The notes: generated from the letters alone by a model not told the origin. Positions 23,158-31,437 are shown, counted from the first letter of the stretch. The stretch: DNA of 44,504 nt from an uncultured Oxalobacteraceae bacterium (GCA_946480015.1 CAMLIL010000044.1:1-44504); one strand, 5' to 3'. Numbers and translations are program-made.

Positions 23158-24018
23158 GTGTCAAGTAGCTACCATTCCCCTCTTCGATATCCCGGCGGCA
23201 AGAACAAGCTAACAAACTACGTAAAGGCATTATTCCGTCATAACGACCTCATAGGTGGCGAATATGTGGAAGCATATGCCGGAGGCGCTTCGATTGCCAT
23301 TGAGTTGATCATCCAAGAATTTGCATCACACGTGCATATCAACGACCTTGATCGGTCGGTCTGGGCGTTCTGGCATTCAGTACTCACGCGACCTGAGGAA
23401 TTATGCCGAATGATTTCAGCCACGCCAGTCACGATGTCGGTTTGGGCCGAACAGCGCGAGGTCCAAAGTCAAAAGACCACGGTTGACCCCTTGCTGCTGG
23501 GCTTCTCCACATTCTTCCTAAACCGAACAAATCGATCTGGCATCTTGAAGGCTGGAGTCATCGGCGGCAAGAACCAAGACGGCAACTTCAAAATTGACGC
23601 CCGATTCAACAAGGATGAACTAATTTCCCGCATCGAAACCATCGCAGACCATGCGGAGTTCATTCATCTATATCAACTCGATGCGATCGACCTGATCGAC
23701 AACGTCGTGTCTCAGCTCCCGGCGCAAACCCTGGTGTATCTCGACCCGCCGTACTACGTCAAAGGCGGCGACCTCTATGAGCACCATTATCGACACAATG
23801 ATCACGCCGCAGTTGCCGAAGCCGCTGGACGCATCGGTCAGCATCTGATGGTGTCGTACGATGATGTGCCACAGATCCGCGAGCTGTACGCGCAATATCA
23901 GTTTGTGAGCTATACCCTCCACTACTGCGCGCAAAACAGGTATCGAGGAACGGAGGCAATTTTTCTTGGCAATACGCTCGAATGCCCTGGGCTACAAGCG
24001 TCAATGCAGGCTGCGTAA
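23158..24018 (+). CDS. D12-class N6-adenine DNA methyltransferase (Dam-like)
   Basis: A 286-residue Dam/MTase-alpha enzyme. Motif X is LRYPGGKNKL, motif I is YVEAYAGGASIA, motif IV is DPPYY (in LVYLDPPYYVKGGDLY), and the family end reads NRYRGTEAIFLGN. It starts with GTG and has AGGAG 5 bases away. It methylates adenine; the target sequence is unknown. The partner directly upstream is a ParB-like protein rather than a classical restriction enzyme, so it is either an orphan methylase with a regulatory clamp or the protective half of an undescribed pair. It is the last island gene before attR. Confidence 0.92.
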   Translation: MSSSYHSPLRYPGGKNKLTNYVKALFRHNDLIGGEYVEAYAGGASIAIELIIQEFASHVHINDLDRSVWAFWHSVLTRPEELCRMISATPVTMSVWAEQREVQSQKTTVDPLLLGFSTFFLNRTNRSGILKAGVIGGKNQDGNFKIDARFNKDELISRIETIADHAEFIHLYQLDAIDLIDNVVSQLPAQTLVYLDPPYYVKGGDLYEHHYRHNDHAAVAEAAGRIGQHLMVSYDDVPQIRELYAQYQFVSYTLHYCAQNRYRGTEAIFLGNTLECPGLQASMQAA

Positions 24019-24031
24019 GTCAACAGTTTCC

Positions 24032-24043
24032 TTGGAAGATCCC
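24032..24043 (+). repeat. TTGGAAGATCCC, right-end copy
   Basis: An identical 12-mer to 18445-18456 near the other end of the island, 14 bases after the methyltransferase stop and about 100 bases before attR. It is a candidate integrase or excisionase site. Confidence 0.45.
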
Positions 24044-24144
24044 GCAAATTACTACGATTCCATGATGGTTTCAACGCGTAGCACGTTCCAAAGATTCCAT
24101 CCTCACACTCTTTGAAATCAAAAGGTTAGGACGTCTTGGGCATC

Positions 24145-24200
24145 GGATTGTGATTCCTGTTGTCGTGGGTTCGAGCCCCATCAGCCACCCCAAAGAATGC
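24145..24200 (+). repeat. attR: duplicated 3' part of tRNA(His)
   Basis: It is identical over 56 bp to 18316-18371. It carries the 3' anticodon stem, T-arm, acceptor strand and CCA but no 5' half, so it is not a tRNA gene. Confidence 0.92.
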
Positions 24201-24218
24201 AATGTGTTTTGCGAGATA

Positions 24219-24242
24219 GCCACCCTTCGAGGTGGCTTTTTT
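24219..24242 (+). terminator. Original tRNA(His) terminator
   Basis: GCCACC-CTTCGA-GGTGGC followed by six T. It lies 18 bases after attR, where the terminator of the undisturbed tRNA gene would be. Confidence 0.85.
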
Positions 24243-24347
24243 GCGTCCGCCCGCCGCATTACCGATAAGCAAAAAAAACATTTCAATCCTTGGATGACCG
24301 GACAGGCAAGGCTTACAATCCCGGCATCGCCACGTCAAGGATGGGAT

Positions 24348-25367
24348 ATGCAAGCGCCAGCAGTCAGTTATGGATCCGATTCCTCTGGACTGGTCTGGGG
24401 TTTCCTGTTTGAGAGCGCGGGCGCGTCCACCACGATCGATTCCCGTGCCGCGCTCGACTGGATGGCTGACCCGGCGCGGCGCGCCAAGGGCGAATTCATC
24501 TGGCTGCATTTCAACCTCTCCAACGCCGCCAGCGAAAAATGGCTGAACGCGCATGCCAGCCTGACTGACGAATTCTACGAAACGCTGCATCAGGGTTCGC
24601 GCTCGACCCGCATCGAGCTGGCCGATGACACGCTCATTGCCGTCGTCAACGACGTAAAACACGGTTTCTCGTTCGAGCCATCCGACATTTCCACGCTATG
24701 GCTGAGCGTGTCGAAAGACGTCGTCATCAGCGCGCGCCGCACGCCCTTGCAGTCGATCGAACAGTTGCGCCAGGCCGCGCTGCAGGGCGAACTGTTTGAA
24801 TCCTCGGTGGAGCTGCTCACCCATCTGCTGCGCGACCAGGCCGATGTGCTGGTCGATATCGTCCGCAACGCCGTGAAACGGGTCGACCAGATCGAAGACA
24901 CCTTGCTGGCGGGGCGTACGCGTCACAAGCGCGAAGACCTGGGCGCGATGCGGCGCGTGCTGGTGCGCCTGCGCCGGCTGCTGGCGCCCGAGCCGGCCGC
25001 CCTATTCCGCTTGCTGCAACGGCCGCCCGCGTGGATGGACGAGCAGGCCACGCAGGGATTGCGCCAGTCGATGGAGGAGTTTTCGGTGGTGCTCAACGAC
25101 ATGTCGTCCCTGCAGGAGCGCATCAAGCTGCTGCAGGAGGAAATCGCCGCCTATGTCAACGAGGAGAACGGCCGCAGCCTGTTCGTACTGACCATCGTGA
25201 CGGTGCTGGTCCTGCCGATTAACGTGGTGGCCGGCTTGCTGGGCATGAACGTCGGCGGTGTCCCGCTGACGAATCATCCGGACGGTTTCTGGATTATCGT
25301 GGCGATCGTGTTTGTGGTCACGGTCGTCGCCGGCGCGCTACTGCTGCGCCTGCCGCGCAAGTACTAG
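24348..25367 (+). CDS. zntB: CorA-family zinc transporter ZntB
   Basis: A 339-residue CorA-type channel: a long cytoplasmic domain rich in helices (WLSVSKDVVISARRTPLQSIEQLR, RMRRLL-like coiled segments), then two transmembrane helices at the C-terminus around GMN (299-301) in LLGMNVGGVPL, and a short basic tail. The GMNVGG loop and the size agree with ZntB, which moves Zn2+ (export or proton-coupled import, depending on species). An upstream frame exists through the attR region, but the ATG at 24348 has AAGGAT before it and gives the normal N-terminus. Confidence 0.9.
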   Translation: MQAPAVSYGSDSSGLVWGFLFESAGASTTIDSRAALDWMADPARRAKGEFIWLHFNLSNAASEKWLNAHASLTDEFYETLHQGSRSTRIELADDTLIAVVNDVKHGFSFEPSDISTLWLSVSKDVVISARRTPLQSIEQLRQAALQGELFESSVELLTHLLRDQADVLVDIVRNAVKRVDQIEDTLLAGRTRHKREDLGAMRRVLVRLRRLLAPEPAALFRLLQRPPAWMDEQATQGLRQSMEEFSVVLNDMSSLQERIKLLQEEIAAYVNEENGRSLFVLTIVTVLVLPINVVAGLLGMNVGGVPLTNHPDGFWIIVAIVFVVTVVAGALLLRLPRKY

Positions 25368-25570
25368 TGGCGGTATGCGCGTCAGCACCGAAATTCGATC
25401 AGGCCGCTCCACAGACCGATCATCGCGCCGCCCACGCCCCGCAGAACAAGCCGCCAGCTCGCATGGCGGGTTAACTGCTAACGAGATTAGCTGAGTTCGT
25501 AGGTGCTGTGAAGGTACGGAGCGAAGTATTGGCGAACGGCCACCTGGGTATCAGGATTGACTACCTACGC

Positions 25571-25891
25571 TCACGGGATCAGCTTGACGACCAGACCGGC
25601 AACAAGCGCCATCTGAAGGATTCCCACCGAAACGACCCAGCGGATCAAATCTGCCTTCGTTTCCGAAATTGATTGCTTGACCTCGCTACGCAGCGCACTG
25701 ATCTCAGCCTTTACTCCGCTAAGCTCAAGAGCAACATCCGTCTTCCGCGAGAATCGCTCGACGATACTCGCATCCGCTGCACGAATGACTTCGGCTAACA
25801 GCGTGGCCTGCATTTTCGCCTGTTCAGCCGGAACACCCGCGCTGATGAGACGTTCAACCATGTTCAACGTATCGAAGGGAGTCGATGACAT
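25571..25891 (-). CDS. DUF1640-like coiled-coil membrane protein
   Basis: A 106-residue protein: DTLNMVERLISAGVPAEQAKMQATLLAEVI is typical of the DUF1640/CCDC90 family, followed by a coiled-coil (LSGVKAEISALRSEVKQSISETKADLIRW) and a single C-terminal membrane helix (VVSVGILQMALVAGLVVKLIP). It is probably anchored in the inner membrane with the coil in the cytoplasm. Function is unknown; bacterial members occur alone, as here. The 203 bases between it and zntB contain no feature that I can support. Confidence 0.75.
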   Translation of the reverse strand: MSSTPFDTLNMVERLISAGVPAEQAKMQATLLAEVIRAADASIVERFSRKTDVALELSGVKAEISALRSEVKQSISETKADLIRWVVSVGILQMALVAGLVVKLIP

Positions 25892-25966
25892 GAGGACCTC
25901 GTGGATGTATTTTTTCCGGCGATGACACTACGACTATAGCACCGGAGTCTCGCAGCTCGTATTTCT

Positions 25967-26061
25967 GTCGCCCTCGCGAACGCGCCCCCCATACCACCGC
26001 AGAGCGGCCAAGAACTCGTTTTTGCCGCTGTCCTATAGCCCCCCGCGTTCGCGAGGGCGAC
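25967..26061. repeat. Large dispersed palindrome
   Basis: GTCGCCCTCGCGAACGCG (25967-25984) and its exact reverse complement (26044-26061) enclose 59 bases. Inside, C-runs lie next to both arms and there is an AGCGGC/GCCGCT stem. A related unit is at 36952-37003. It looks like a REP/BIME or miniature element. Confidence 0.7.
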
Positions 26062-26079
26062 GGAGGTGCCGGCGCCTTG

Positions 26080-26379
26080 CTACTTCCTGCGCCTGTCGAG
26101 CCATTCACGCCCACCATTTTCGATCGCCCTGGCAATCACCACAGGCGGCAGGCTGTACACCGTGGCCCACGTCGCCCTTCCATCGACATCGTTGGAAGGA
26201 AAGCTGCTGGTCTCGATCGGCCAGTTATATTTGCGCTTGAGCGATTTGACGATGGCCGCCAGGGTCACGCGCCCCTGCAGCGGCGGCGAGCCGGTCTGGT
26301 CTTCGTTCGACAGCAGCACGGCGAGCACGGCGCCGCGCGCGGTGGCGACGCCGGGATAGGTGGGAAGTTTCGATCGCAT
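26080..26379 (-). CDS. Hypothetical protein (99 aa)
   Basis: A 99-residue basic protein: an N-terminal helix (RGAVLAVLLSNEDQTG), a region LAAIVKSLKRKYNWPIETSSFPSNDVDGRATWATVYSLPPVVI that could form a winged-helix-like fold, and a charged C-terminal helix. Codon use is typical of the backbone, which supports a real gene. I do not recognise the family. It is followed downstream by the large palindrome. Confidence 0.55.
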   Translation of the reverse strand: MRSKLPTYPGVATARGAVLAVLLSNEDQTGSPPLQGRVTLAAIVKSLKRKYNWPIETSSFPSNDVDGRATWATVYSLPPVVIARAIENGGREWLDRRRK

Positions 26380-26413
26380 GCGGGCATTCTAGCCTGCCCG
26401 CACGCGTGGGGAC

Positions 26414-27682
26414 TCAATAACTGACGTGATAATCCTTCGGGAACTTCGCCCCCGAAAACGCCTTCTTCTGCGTCCAGTCCTGCGCAGGCGCGCTCCAGTA
26501 CGAATCCGTCGCCGGCAGGCCGAGCGGCAGGAAGCTCTCGGAAGCGATGTACATGCTGCCGTTATTCGAGTACCAGTCGCCCAGTTCCGGCGCGTGGCCG
26601 ACGAAGCCGATGGTCAGGAAGCCACCTTTGGTGAAATTGGTCGGATCTGCCCACACCCGGTCGTGCACCGCGCGCATGGCCGCCCTCACCTGCCCCTCCG
26701 GCAAACTGGCCGGCAGCTGCTTGCGCAAGGCCAGCAGCGCCAGCGGCTGGAAGGCCGCCGTGCGATAGGTCAGCGAACGTCCGATCGGTGGATAAGTGCC
26801 TTCCGGCGAAATGAGGCGCTCCAGGTGCTCGCCATATCGCTGCATGCGCTTCATCGCCTGCGCGCGCAGCTCCTCCGGCTTGCCGTTCCAGAACGGCCCC
26901 TTGAACTTCTCCAGCACTTCCAGGATCTCGACCAGCATCGGATACATCACATACGAGCTGTAATAATCGAAGTGGAAGGTCTCGCCATCCTTGATCCAGC
27001 CATCGCCCACATACCACTCGTTGATCTTGCGGATGGCCACGTTCATGCGCATCGGGTCGTACTCTTCGCCGATCGACATCAGCCACGCTTCGTTCATGGC
27101 CGCGAACAGCATCCAGTTGATGTACGGCGGCTCGATGCGGCGCAGCTGCTTGATCTCGGCGATGATGCGCTGCTTGGTGGCCGCGTCCAGCGGCTCCCAC
27201 AGCTGCTTGGGCGCGCGCATCAGCGCGTTGGTGTAGTAGGCCGAATCGACCAGCGTCTGCGCTGGGCCTTTCCACAGCAGGCAGTCCGGGCTCTTCGGAT
27301 CGACCGAGTGCACATAGCTTTGCAGCGCCATCTGCTGCAGGCGCTTGCGCGTCTTGCCTTCGGCGCTGCCATCGTCGCCCAGCGCCAGCCAGGGCGCGGC
27401 GCCGGCGATTAGCCGTCCGAAGCATTCGAGATAGGCCACGCGCTTGTCGCGTCCATCCCAGGTCGGGCTCACTTCAAGCTCGAACTTCTTGACCAGCTCC
27501 CCCTGCGACATGGCCGACAGCACCGGCTCGGCCATCTTTTGCAGCAGACCGGCCATGTACTCGCGGTCGTTGCCGCTTTTTGGCAGCACTGGTTTGGCGG
27601 TCGCCGCCAGTGCGCTCTCGCCCGCGCCCACGGTGAGTGCCGAACCGGCCAGCACCGTGCGCATGAAATTACGTCGTTCCAT
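26414..27682 (-). CDS. DUF2264 protein, Tat-exported
   Basis: A 422-residue protein with a twin-arginine-type signal (ERRNFMRTVLAGSALTVGAG) and DUF2264 features: YLECFGRLIAGAAPWLAL, PPYINWMLFAAMNEAWLMSIG, GDGWIKDGETFHFDYYSSYVMYPML, PPIGRSLTYRTAAFQPL. The fold is an alpha/alpha toroid like GH88/GH105 and other lyases. Members are found in pectin and rhamnogalacturonan utilisation loci, where they act or are thought to act on unsaturated or substituted oligosaccharides. It lies 15 bases behind the GH35 gene, last in the operon. The exact reaction is not shown by the sequence. Confidence 0.85.
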   Translation of the reverse strand: MERRNFMRTVLAGSALTVGAGESALAATAKPVLPKSGNDREYMAGLLQKMAEPVLSAMSQGELVKKFELEVSPTWDGRDKRVAYLECFGRLIAGAAPWLALGDDGSAEGKTRKRLQQMALQSYVHSVDPKSPDCLLWKGPAQTLVDSAYYTNALMRAPKQLWEPLDAATKQRIIAEIKQLRRIEPPYINWMLFAAMNEAWLMSIGEEYDPMRMNVAIRKINEWYVGDGWIKDGETFHFDYYSSYVMYPMLVEILEVLEKFKGPFWNGKPEELRAQAMKRMQRYGEHLERLISPEGTYPPIGRSLTYRTAAFQPLALLALRKQLPASLPEGQVRAAMRAVHDRVWADPTNFTKGGFLTIGFVGHAPELGDWYSNNGSMYIASESFLPLGLPATDSYWSAPAQDWTQKKAFSGAKFPKDYHVSY

Positions 27683-27697
27683 CGTTCTCCTCCTTGA

Positions 27698-30061
27698 TTA
27701 AGCGCTGACCAGACGGTCGCCTACATACATACGGTATTGCTTGATACGTCCGGTAACGCCCTCTGCGCCCTGACGCGGCGTGTAGCGCACGCCCGCCACC
27801 TCCACCGATTTACCCAGATCGAGGATGATCTGGTGCGGGTGCCCCGGCTTGACGCCGTTGCCGCTGTACGCGGTATGCCAGTGGTCGGTGTTCTGGCCGT
27901 TGATGGCGTTCAGCGCCGAGCCGTCTTCCTTGGTCAGCTCCTCGCTGTCGGCGTAGGCGATGGTCCACAGCGACTGGTTCAGCGTCTTGCCGTTCTTGCC
28001 CAGCAGGGCGATCTCGGCGACCGCCGCGAAGTCCTTGCCGTCGAAGGCACTGAGCGACTCCAGGCAGAAGTGGCGCCCCGTCACCGGCGCGGCAAACAGC
28101 ACCTCCTGGGTGCTGGACCCGGCCGCGAACTCGCCTTCATGCACCGGCTTGACGCCAGCGAGCAGCGGCTTGACGGTGCTCGGCGGACGCGCCAGGTCCT
28201 TCTCGGGATGGCGCTCGTCGAGTATCGGTTCGGCCAGGCCGGCGATGCGCGCATTCTGCGGGCCGGTCAGGTCGAGCACCACCACTTCGTTGCGGCCCTT
28301 TTTGATCCATGGTCCCGGCAGGTACATGGTCTGGGTCGGGCCGATGCTCCAGTAGCGGCCCAGGCAGCGGCCGTTGATCCAGACGATGCCCTGGCCCCAG
28401 CTCGACATGTCGAGGAAGGTGTCGCCGGTGCTGCCAACCGCAAAACTGCCGCGGTAAAACGACGGCCCCTTCGAGCGGCCCGCTTTCCATGTGAGCGGCG
28501 GCAGCGCGCCATCGGCGTCGAAATCGATGGCGCGGATCTGCCAGTTCTCCACCGCCTGCTCGGCGCCATCTGCCGGCACGAAAGTCACCGGACCGTGCAG
28601 GCCTTTGCGGTCGTGCACCTCGATACCGAAGTTCACCCGTGCGATCGTGTACAGCAGGATGTCGACCGTGGCCGGCTTGCTGCGCGCCGGCAGCGCCACC
28701 GAGAAGCGCTGGTAGCGCGTGTCCATGGTGCCGGCTTCCTTGCCGTCGACGTAGACCCAGGCAAGGTCGCGCACCTTGGCCGCCTTGAGCACGCCGGCCG
28801 GTCCGGCCGGCAGCGTGACGCGGTAGGCAACCAGCCCGCGGCTGATGTCGTACTGTTCGATCGGCTTGGGCGAGACGTCCTTGATCACGCGCGGCGGCAG
28901 GTTGGCAAACACCGGCGCCGATTCCTTGAGCGCGAAGGCGTCGATGGTGATGACGGGGTTCCTGGCCGGCGCGGGCGGCAGCGTTTCGCCCGGCGCCAGG
29001 TAGGGACGGATGCCTTCCCGGTAAGCCTCGAACTTGGAACCGACCCAGCCGGCTTCGCTGATCGGCGCGTCGTAGTCGTAGCTGGTGGTGTCGGGCCGGA
29101 ACGGACGGTCGCAGCCGCCCCACAGGCCGAAGCTGGTGCCGCCGTGCGCCATGTACAGGCTGAACGAGCCGTTCGCCTTGAGCATGGCCTGGATGTCGAT
29201 CACGGCCTTGGTGTTGTCGCCACGGCGGTGCGGCGCGCCCCAGGTGTCGAACCAGCCGGAGTAGTATTCGCCGCACATCTTCGGGCCTTTCTGCACCGAG
29301 TCCAGCACCTTGAAGGCGTTGGCCGGGTCGCTGCCGAAGTTCGCCACCGAGAACAGTTCGGGAATGTGGGTCTTGGCCACCGCGTTGGTGGGATTGCACT
29401 GGAACAGGGGCACGTCGAATTTGGCGTCGAGCAGGGCCTTGCGCATCACGCGCAGGTATTCCAGGTCTTCGCCGAAGAAGCCGTATTCGTTCTCCACCTG
29501 GACCATCAGAATCGGTCCACCGTGCGTAACCTGCATCGGCGCCAGCGCGCGGCCGACTTCGCGCATCCAGCGGGCCGCCGGTTCCACATAGGCCGGGTCG
29601 CGCGTGCGCAGGAAGGCGCCACCGTCGTGCTTGAGCAGCCACCATGGCAGCCCGCCCATTTCCCATTCGGCGCAGGCGTACGGGCCCGGACGCAGGATCA
29701 CCCACAGGCCTTCCTTCTGCGCCATGCGGCAGAATTCGGCCGCGTCGCGCTGGCCGCGCCAGTCGACCTTCCCTTCGCGCCATTCGTGGTAGTTCCAGAA
29801 CAGGTAGGCGCAGACGGTGTTCAGTCCCATCGCCTTGATGGCCTTCAGGCGATGGCCCCAGTACTCGCGCGGCACGCGCGCGAAGTGCATTTCGCCGCAG
29901 CGGATCTGCAGCGGCTTGCCATCCAGGAGGAAGTCTTTCGGGCCGATGGAAAAGCGCGCGGAGGCGGCGGCGAGAACCTGGCCGGACAGGGGCATCAATG
30001 CGCTGCCGGCAGCGGCTGCGGCGCCCTGGATCAGGCGGCGGCGTGGGACGTATGTGGTCAT
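27698..30061 (-). CDS. GH35 beta-galactosidase with C-terminal discoidin-like domain
   Basis: A 787-residue enzyme. It has a Tat-like signal (YVPRRRLIQGAAAAAG) and then a TIM barrel. The probable acid/base is E192 in MVQVENEYGFF and the nucleophile is E265 in KMCGEYYSGWFDTWG. Further on are jelly-roll domains (GIVWINGRCLGRYWSIGP, typical for GH35) and a C-terminal F5/8-type C module (about residues 650-787, HPHQIILDLGKSVEVAGVRYTPR). It releases terminal beta-linked galactose, probably from galactan or arabinogalactan side chains. The open frame extends far upstream, but the ATG at 30061 gives the signal peptide. An intrinsic terminator sits only 27 bases upstream, so its expression depends on readthrough or an internal start. 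Confidence 0.93.
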   Translation of the reverse strand: MTTYVPRRRLIQGAAAAAGSALMPLSGQVLAAASARFSIGPKDFLLDGKPLQIRCGEMHFARVPREYWGHRLKAIKAMGLNTVCAYLFWNYHEWREGKVDWRGQRDAAEFCRMAQKEGLWVILRPGPYACAEWEMGGLPWWLLKHDGGAFLRTRDPAYVEPAARWMREVGRALAPMQVTHGGPILMVQVENEYGFFGEDLEYLRVMRKALLDAKFDVPLFQCNPTNAVAKTHIPELFSVANFGSDPANAFKVLDSVQKGPKMCGEYYSGWFDTWGAPHRRGDNTKAVIDIQAMLKANGSFSLYMAHGGTSFGLWGGCDRPFRPDTTSYDYDAPISEAGWVGSKFEAYREGIRPYLAPGETLPPAPARNPVITIDAFALKESAPVFANLPPRVIKDVSPKPIEQYDISRGLVAYRVTLPAGPAGVLKAAKVRDLAWVYVDGKEAGTMDTRYQRFSVALPARSKPATVDILLYTIARVNFGIEVHDRKGLHGPVTFVPADGAEQAVENWQIRAIDFDADGALPPLTWKAGRSKGPSFYRGSFAVGSTGDTFLDMSSWGQGIVWINGRCLGRYWSIGPTQTMYLPGPWIKKGRNEVVVLDLTGPQNARIAGLAEPILDERHPEKDLARPPSTVKPLLAGVKPVHEGEFAAGSSTQEVLFAAPVTGRHFCLESLSAFDGKDFAAVAEIALLGKNGKTLNQSLWTIAYADSEELTKEDGSALNAINGQNTDHWHTAYSGNGVKPGHPHQIILDLGKSVEVAGVRYTPRQGAEGVTGRIKQYRMYVGDRLVSA

Positions 30062-30087
30062 AATCGATCGAGTGTAAATACGTATCG

Positions 30088-30120
30088 AAAAAAACCGAAG
30101 GATGCGTGAGCACCCTTCGG
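30088..30120 (-). terminator. Intrinsic terminator/attenuator ahead of the GH35 gene
   Basis: Read on the minus strand, CCGAAGG (30120-30114), a 12-base loop, CCTTCGG (30101-30095) and then seven T. It follows the GH88-type gene and precedes the GH35 start by 27 bases. Confidence 0.8.
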
Positions 30121-30192
30121 CAGAAAATCCAAGGCGACGGAGACCCACTCCCGCCCTGGAGCAGTTACACGGTGCCAGTTTAGGGCGAGTCT

Positions 30193-31371
30193 TTACGCAT
30201 CGAGGAACCTGGTCATTTCGGCTGCCGCCAGCAGGAAGGCGCCCACACCGAACGGCGCGGTCGAGTTCTGGTCGACCGTTTGCCCCGGTATGGCGCGTTC
30301 GCCGATCGGCTGGATGTAGCCGACCTTGCCGTCGGCCTGCAGCGCGATCGTACTCAGATAGCGCCAGCCTTTCATGACCACGGCAGTGTACTCGCTCTTT
30401 GCCAGCACACCGTGGTTCATGCCCCACAGATAGGCATACGTGAAGAAGGCGGTGCCGCTGGTTTCGCGGCCCGGCGCCTGGTCCGGATCGAGGATGCTGC
30501 GGGTCCAGTAGCCTTCTTCCTGCTGCACCGGCTTGAGCGCCTTGGCCATGCGCTTGAAGCGGTCCAGCATCAGCGCGTAAGCGGCGTGGTCGGGCGGCAG
30601 GTCGGCCAGCACCTTGGCCAGGCCGGCGAAGACCCAGCCGTCGCCGCGTGCCCAGAAGTCGCGCCCGCCATTGCTGGCCTTGTGCTTGGGGTAGATGTAT
30701 TTGGCGTCGCGGTAGTACAGGCCCGCTTCCGGGTCGAACATCAGCCGGTCGGCCCAGGCGAAGTACTCGTGCAGCTTGTCGAGGTAGCGGCGCTCGCCGG
30801 TGATCCTGTACAGCTTCGTCATGACCGGCATGACCATGTACAGGCCGTCGGCCCACCACCAGTAATCGTTGTTCGGGGTGCTCATTTCGTGCTGCATCAC
30901 CTCGATCGCGCGGGCGATCTTGCGGCGGTCCTTGACCGCGTCGAGCTGATACAGGTCGGCGTAAGTCTGGAAGCAGATCTGCCAGTCGCCGAACAGCACG
31001 TGCTCGTCGGTCTCGCCGTAGGTGTACTTCCAGGTCGACTTGTCGGCCGCCTTGGCGCCCTGCCAGCGGTTATGCTCGGCCCAGTCGTTCGAATACTTGC
31101 GCCATGCCTCGTTGCCGGTGATGGCGTAGGCCTCCATGTTGCCGGTGTGGTACGCGGCCTGGTCCCAGAACGCCCACTGCTGCGGCGCGTGCGTGCCCTG
31201 CCAGTACGTGTTGGCCAGGTTCAGCGCAGCGAGCACGCTGGCCTTGGTCGGAACGGCGCCGGAGGCACGGCCGCCGGTGACGCAACCGGTCACCAGCAGC
31301 GCGGCGCCGGCCAGCGCGGCCCGCAGGTACAGCCGCCTGCTCATGACGGGCGCGAGAGTTTGTCGTTGCAT
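30193..31371 (-). CDS. GH88/GH105-type unsaturated glucuronyl/rhamnogalacturonyl hydrolase, lipoprotein
   Basis: A 392-residue protein with a lipobox (LVTGC, C30) after a basic, hydrophobic leader, so it is lipid-anchored. The rest is an alpha/alpha-barrel hydrolase. Family features are WWWADGLYMVMPVMTKLYRITGERRYLD, GRDFWARGDGWVFAGLAKVL, GRETSGTAFFTYAYLWG and VGAFLLAAAEM at the end. These enzymes hydrolyse the 4,5-unsaturated uronyl residue left by polysaccharide lyases. An ATG at 31344 and a TTG at 31395 are other possible starts. It lies 66 bases after the TonB-dependent receptor, with a long stable hairpin between, and before the GH35 gene. GH105 is preferred over GH88 by context only. Confidence 0.88.
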   Translation of the reverse strand: MQRQTLAPVMSRRLYLRAALAGAALLVTGCVTGGRASGAVPTKASVLAALNLANTYWQGTHAPQQWAFWDQAAYHTGNMEAYAITGNEAWRKYSNDWAEHNRWQGAKAADKSTWKYTYGETDEHVLFGDWQICFQTYADLYQLDAVKDRRKIARAIEVMQHEMSTPNNDYWWWADGLYMVMPVMTKLYRITGERRYLDKLHEYFAWADRLMFDPEAGLYYRDAKYIYPKHKASNGGRDFWARGDGWVFAGLAKVLADLPPDHAAYALMLDRFKRMAKALKPVQQEEGYWTRSILDPDQAPGRETSGTAFFTYAYLWGMNHGVLAKSEYTAVVMKGWRYLSTIALQADGKVGYIQPIGERAIPGQTVDQNSTAPFGVGAFLLAAAEMTRFLDA

Positions 31372-31397
31372 AGTCTTCGATGTAGTGTCAGTCAAGC

Positions 31398-31424
31398 GCG
31401 GGAACGGCCCGGGGCCGTTCCCGC
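31398..31424 (-). other. Very stable intercistronic hairpin
   Basis: GCGGGAACGGCC-CGG-GGCCGTTCCCGC is a perfect 12-bp stem with a 3-base loop 13 bases after the receptor stop. It has no T-run. It probably protects the receptor mRNA from 3' decay or partly terminates, so that the receptor is made in excess of the enzymes. Confidence 0.75.
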
Positions 31425-31437
31425 TCAGGCGGCCGTA

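Larger units (their letters stand above)
18316..24200 (+). mobile_element. Genomic island integrated in tRNA(His)
   Basis: It is bounded by exact 56-bp direct repeats (18316-18371 and 24145-24200) derived from the 3' part of tRNA(His) and the bases after it, about 5.8 kb apart. The host tRNA's own terminator now stands after the distal repeat. Cargo: Hcp, immunity protein and amidase effector; a truncated IS21 copy; a ParB-like gene and an adenine methyltransferase gene. GC content varies among the blocks and is lower than the backbone in the last two genes. No integrase is found. The left half of the IS is also missing, so a deletion next to the IS probably removed part of the original element. 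Confidence 0.88.

Noticed and set aside
24145..24200. Second tRNA(His) gene
   Set aside because: Only the 3' part is present, with no acceptor 5' strand or D-arm. It is an attachment-site duplicate.
30062..30859. N-terminal extension of the GH35 frame to over 1000 codons
   Set aside because: The extension overlaps the GH88-type gene in another phase and would hide the signal peptide and terminator. The ATG at 30061 is the reasonable start.
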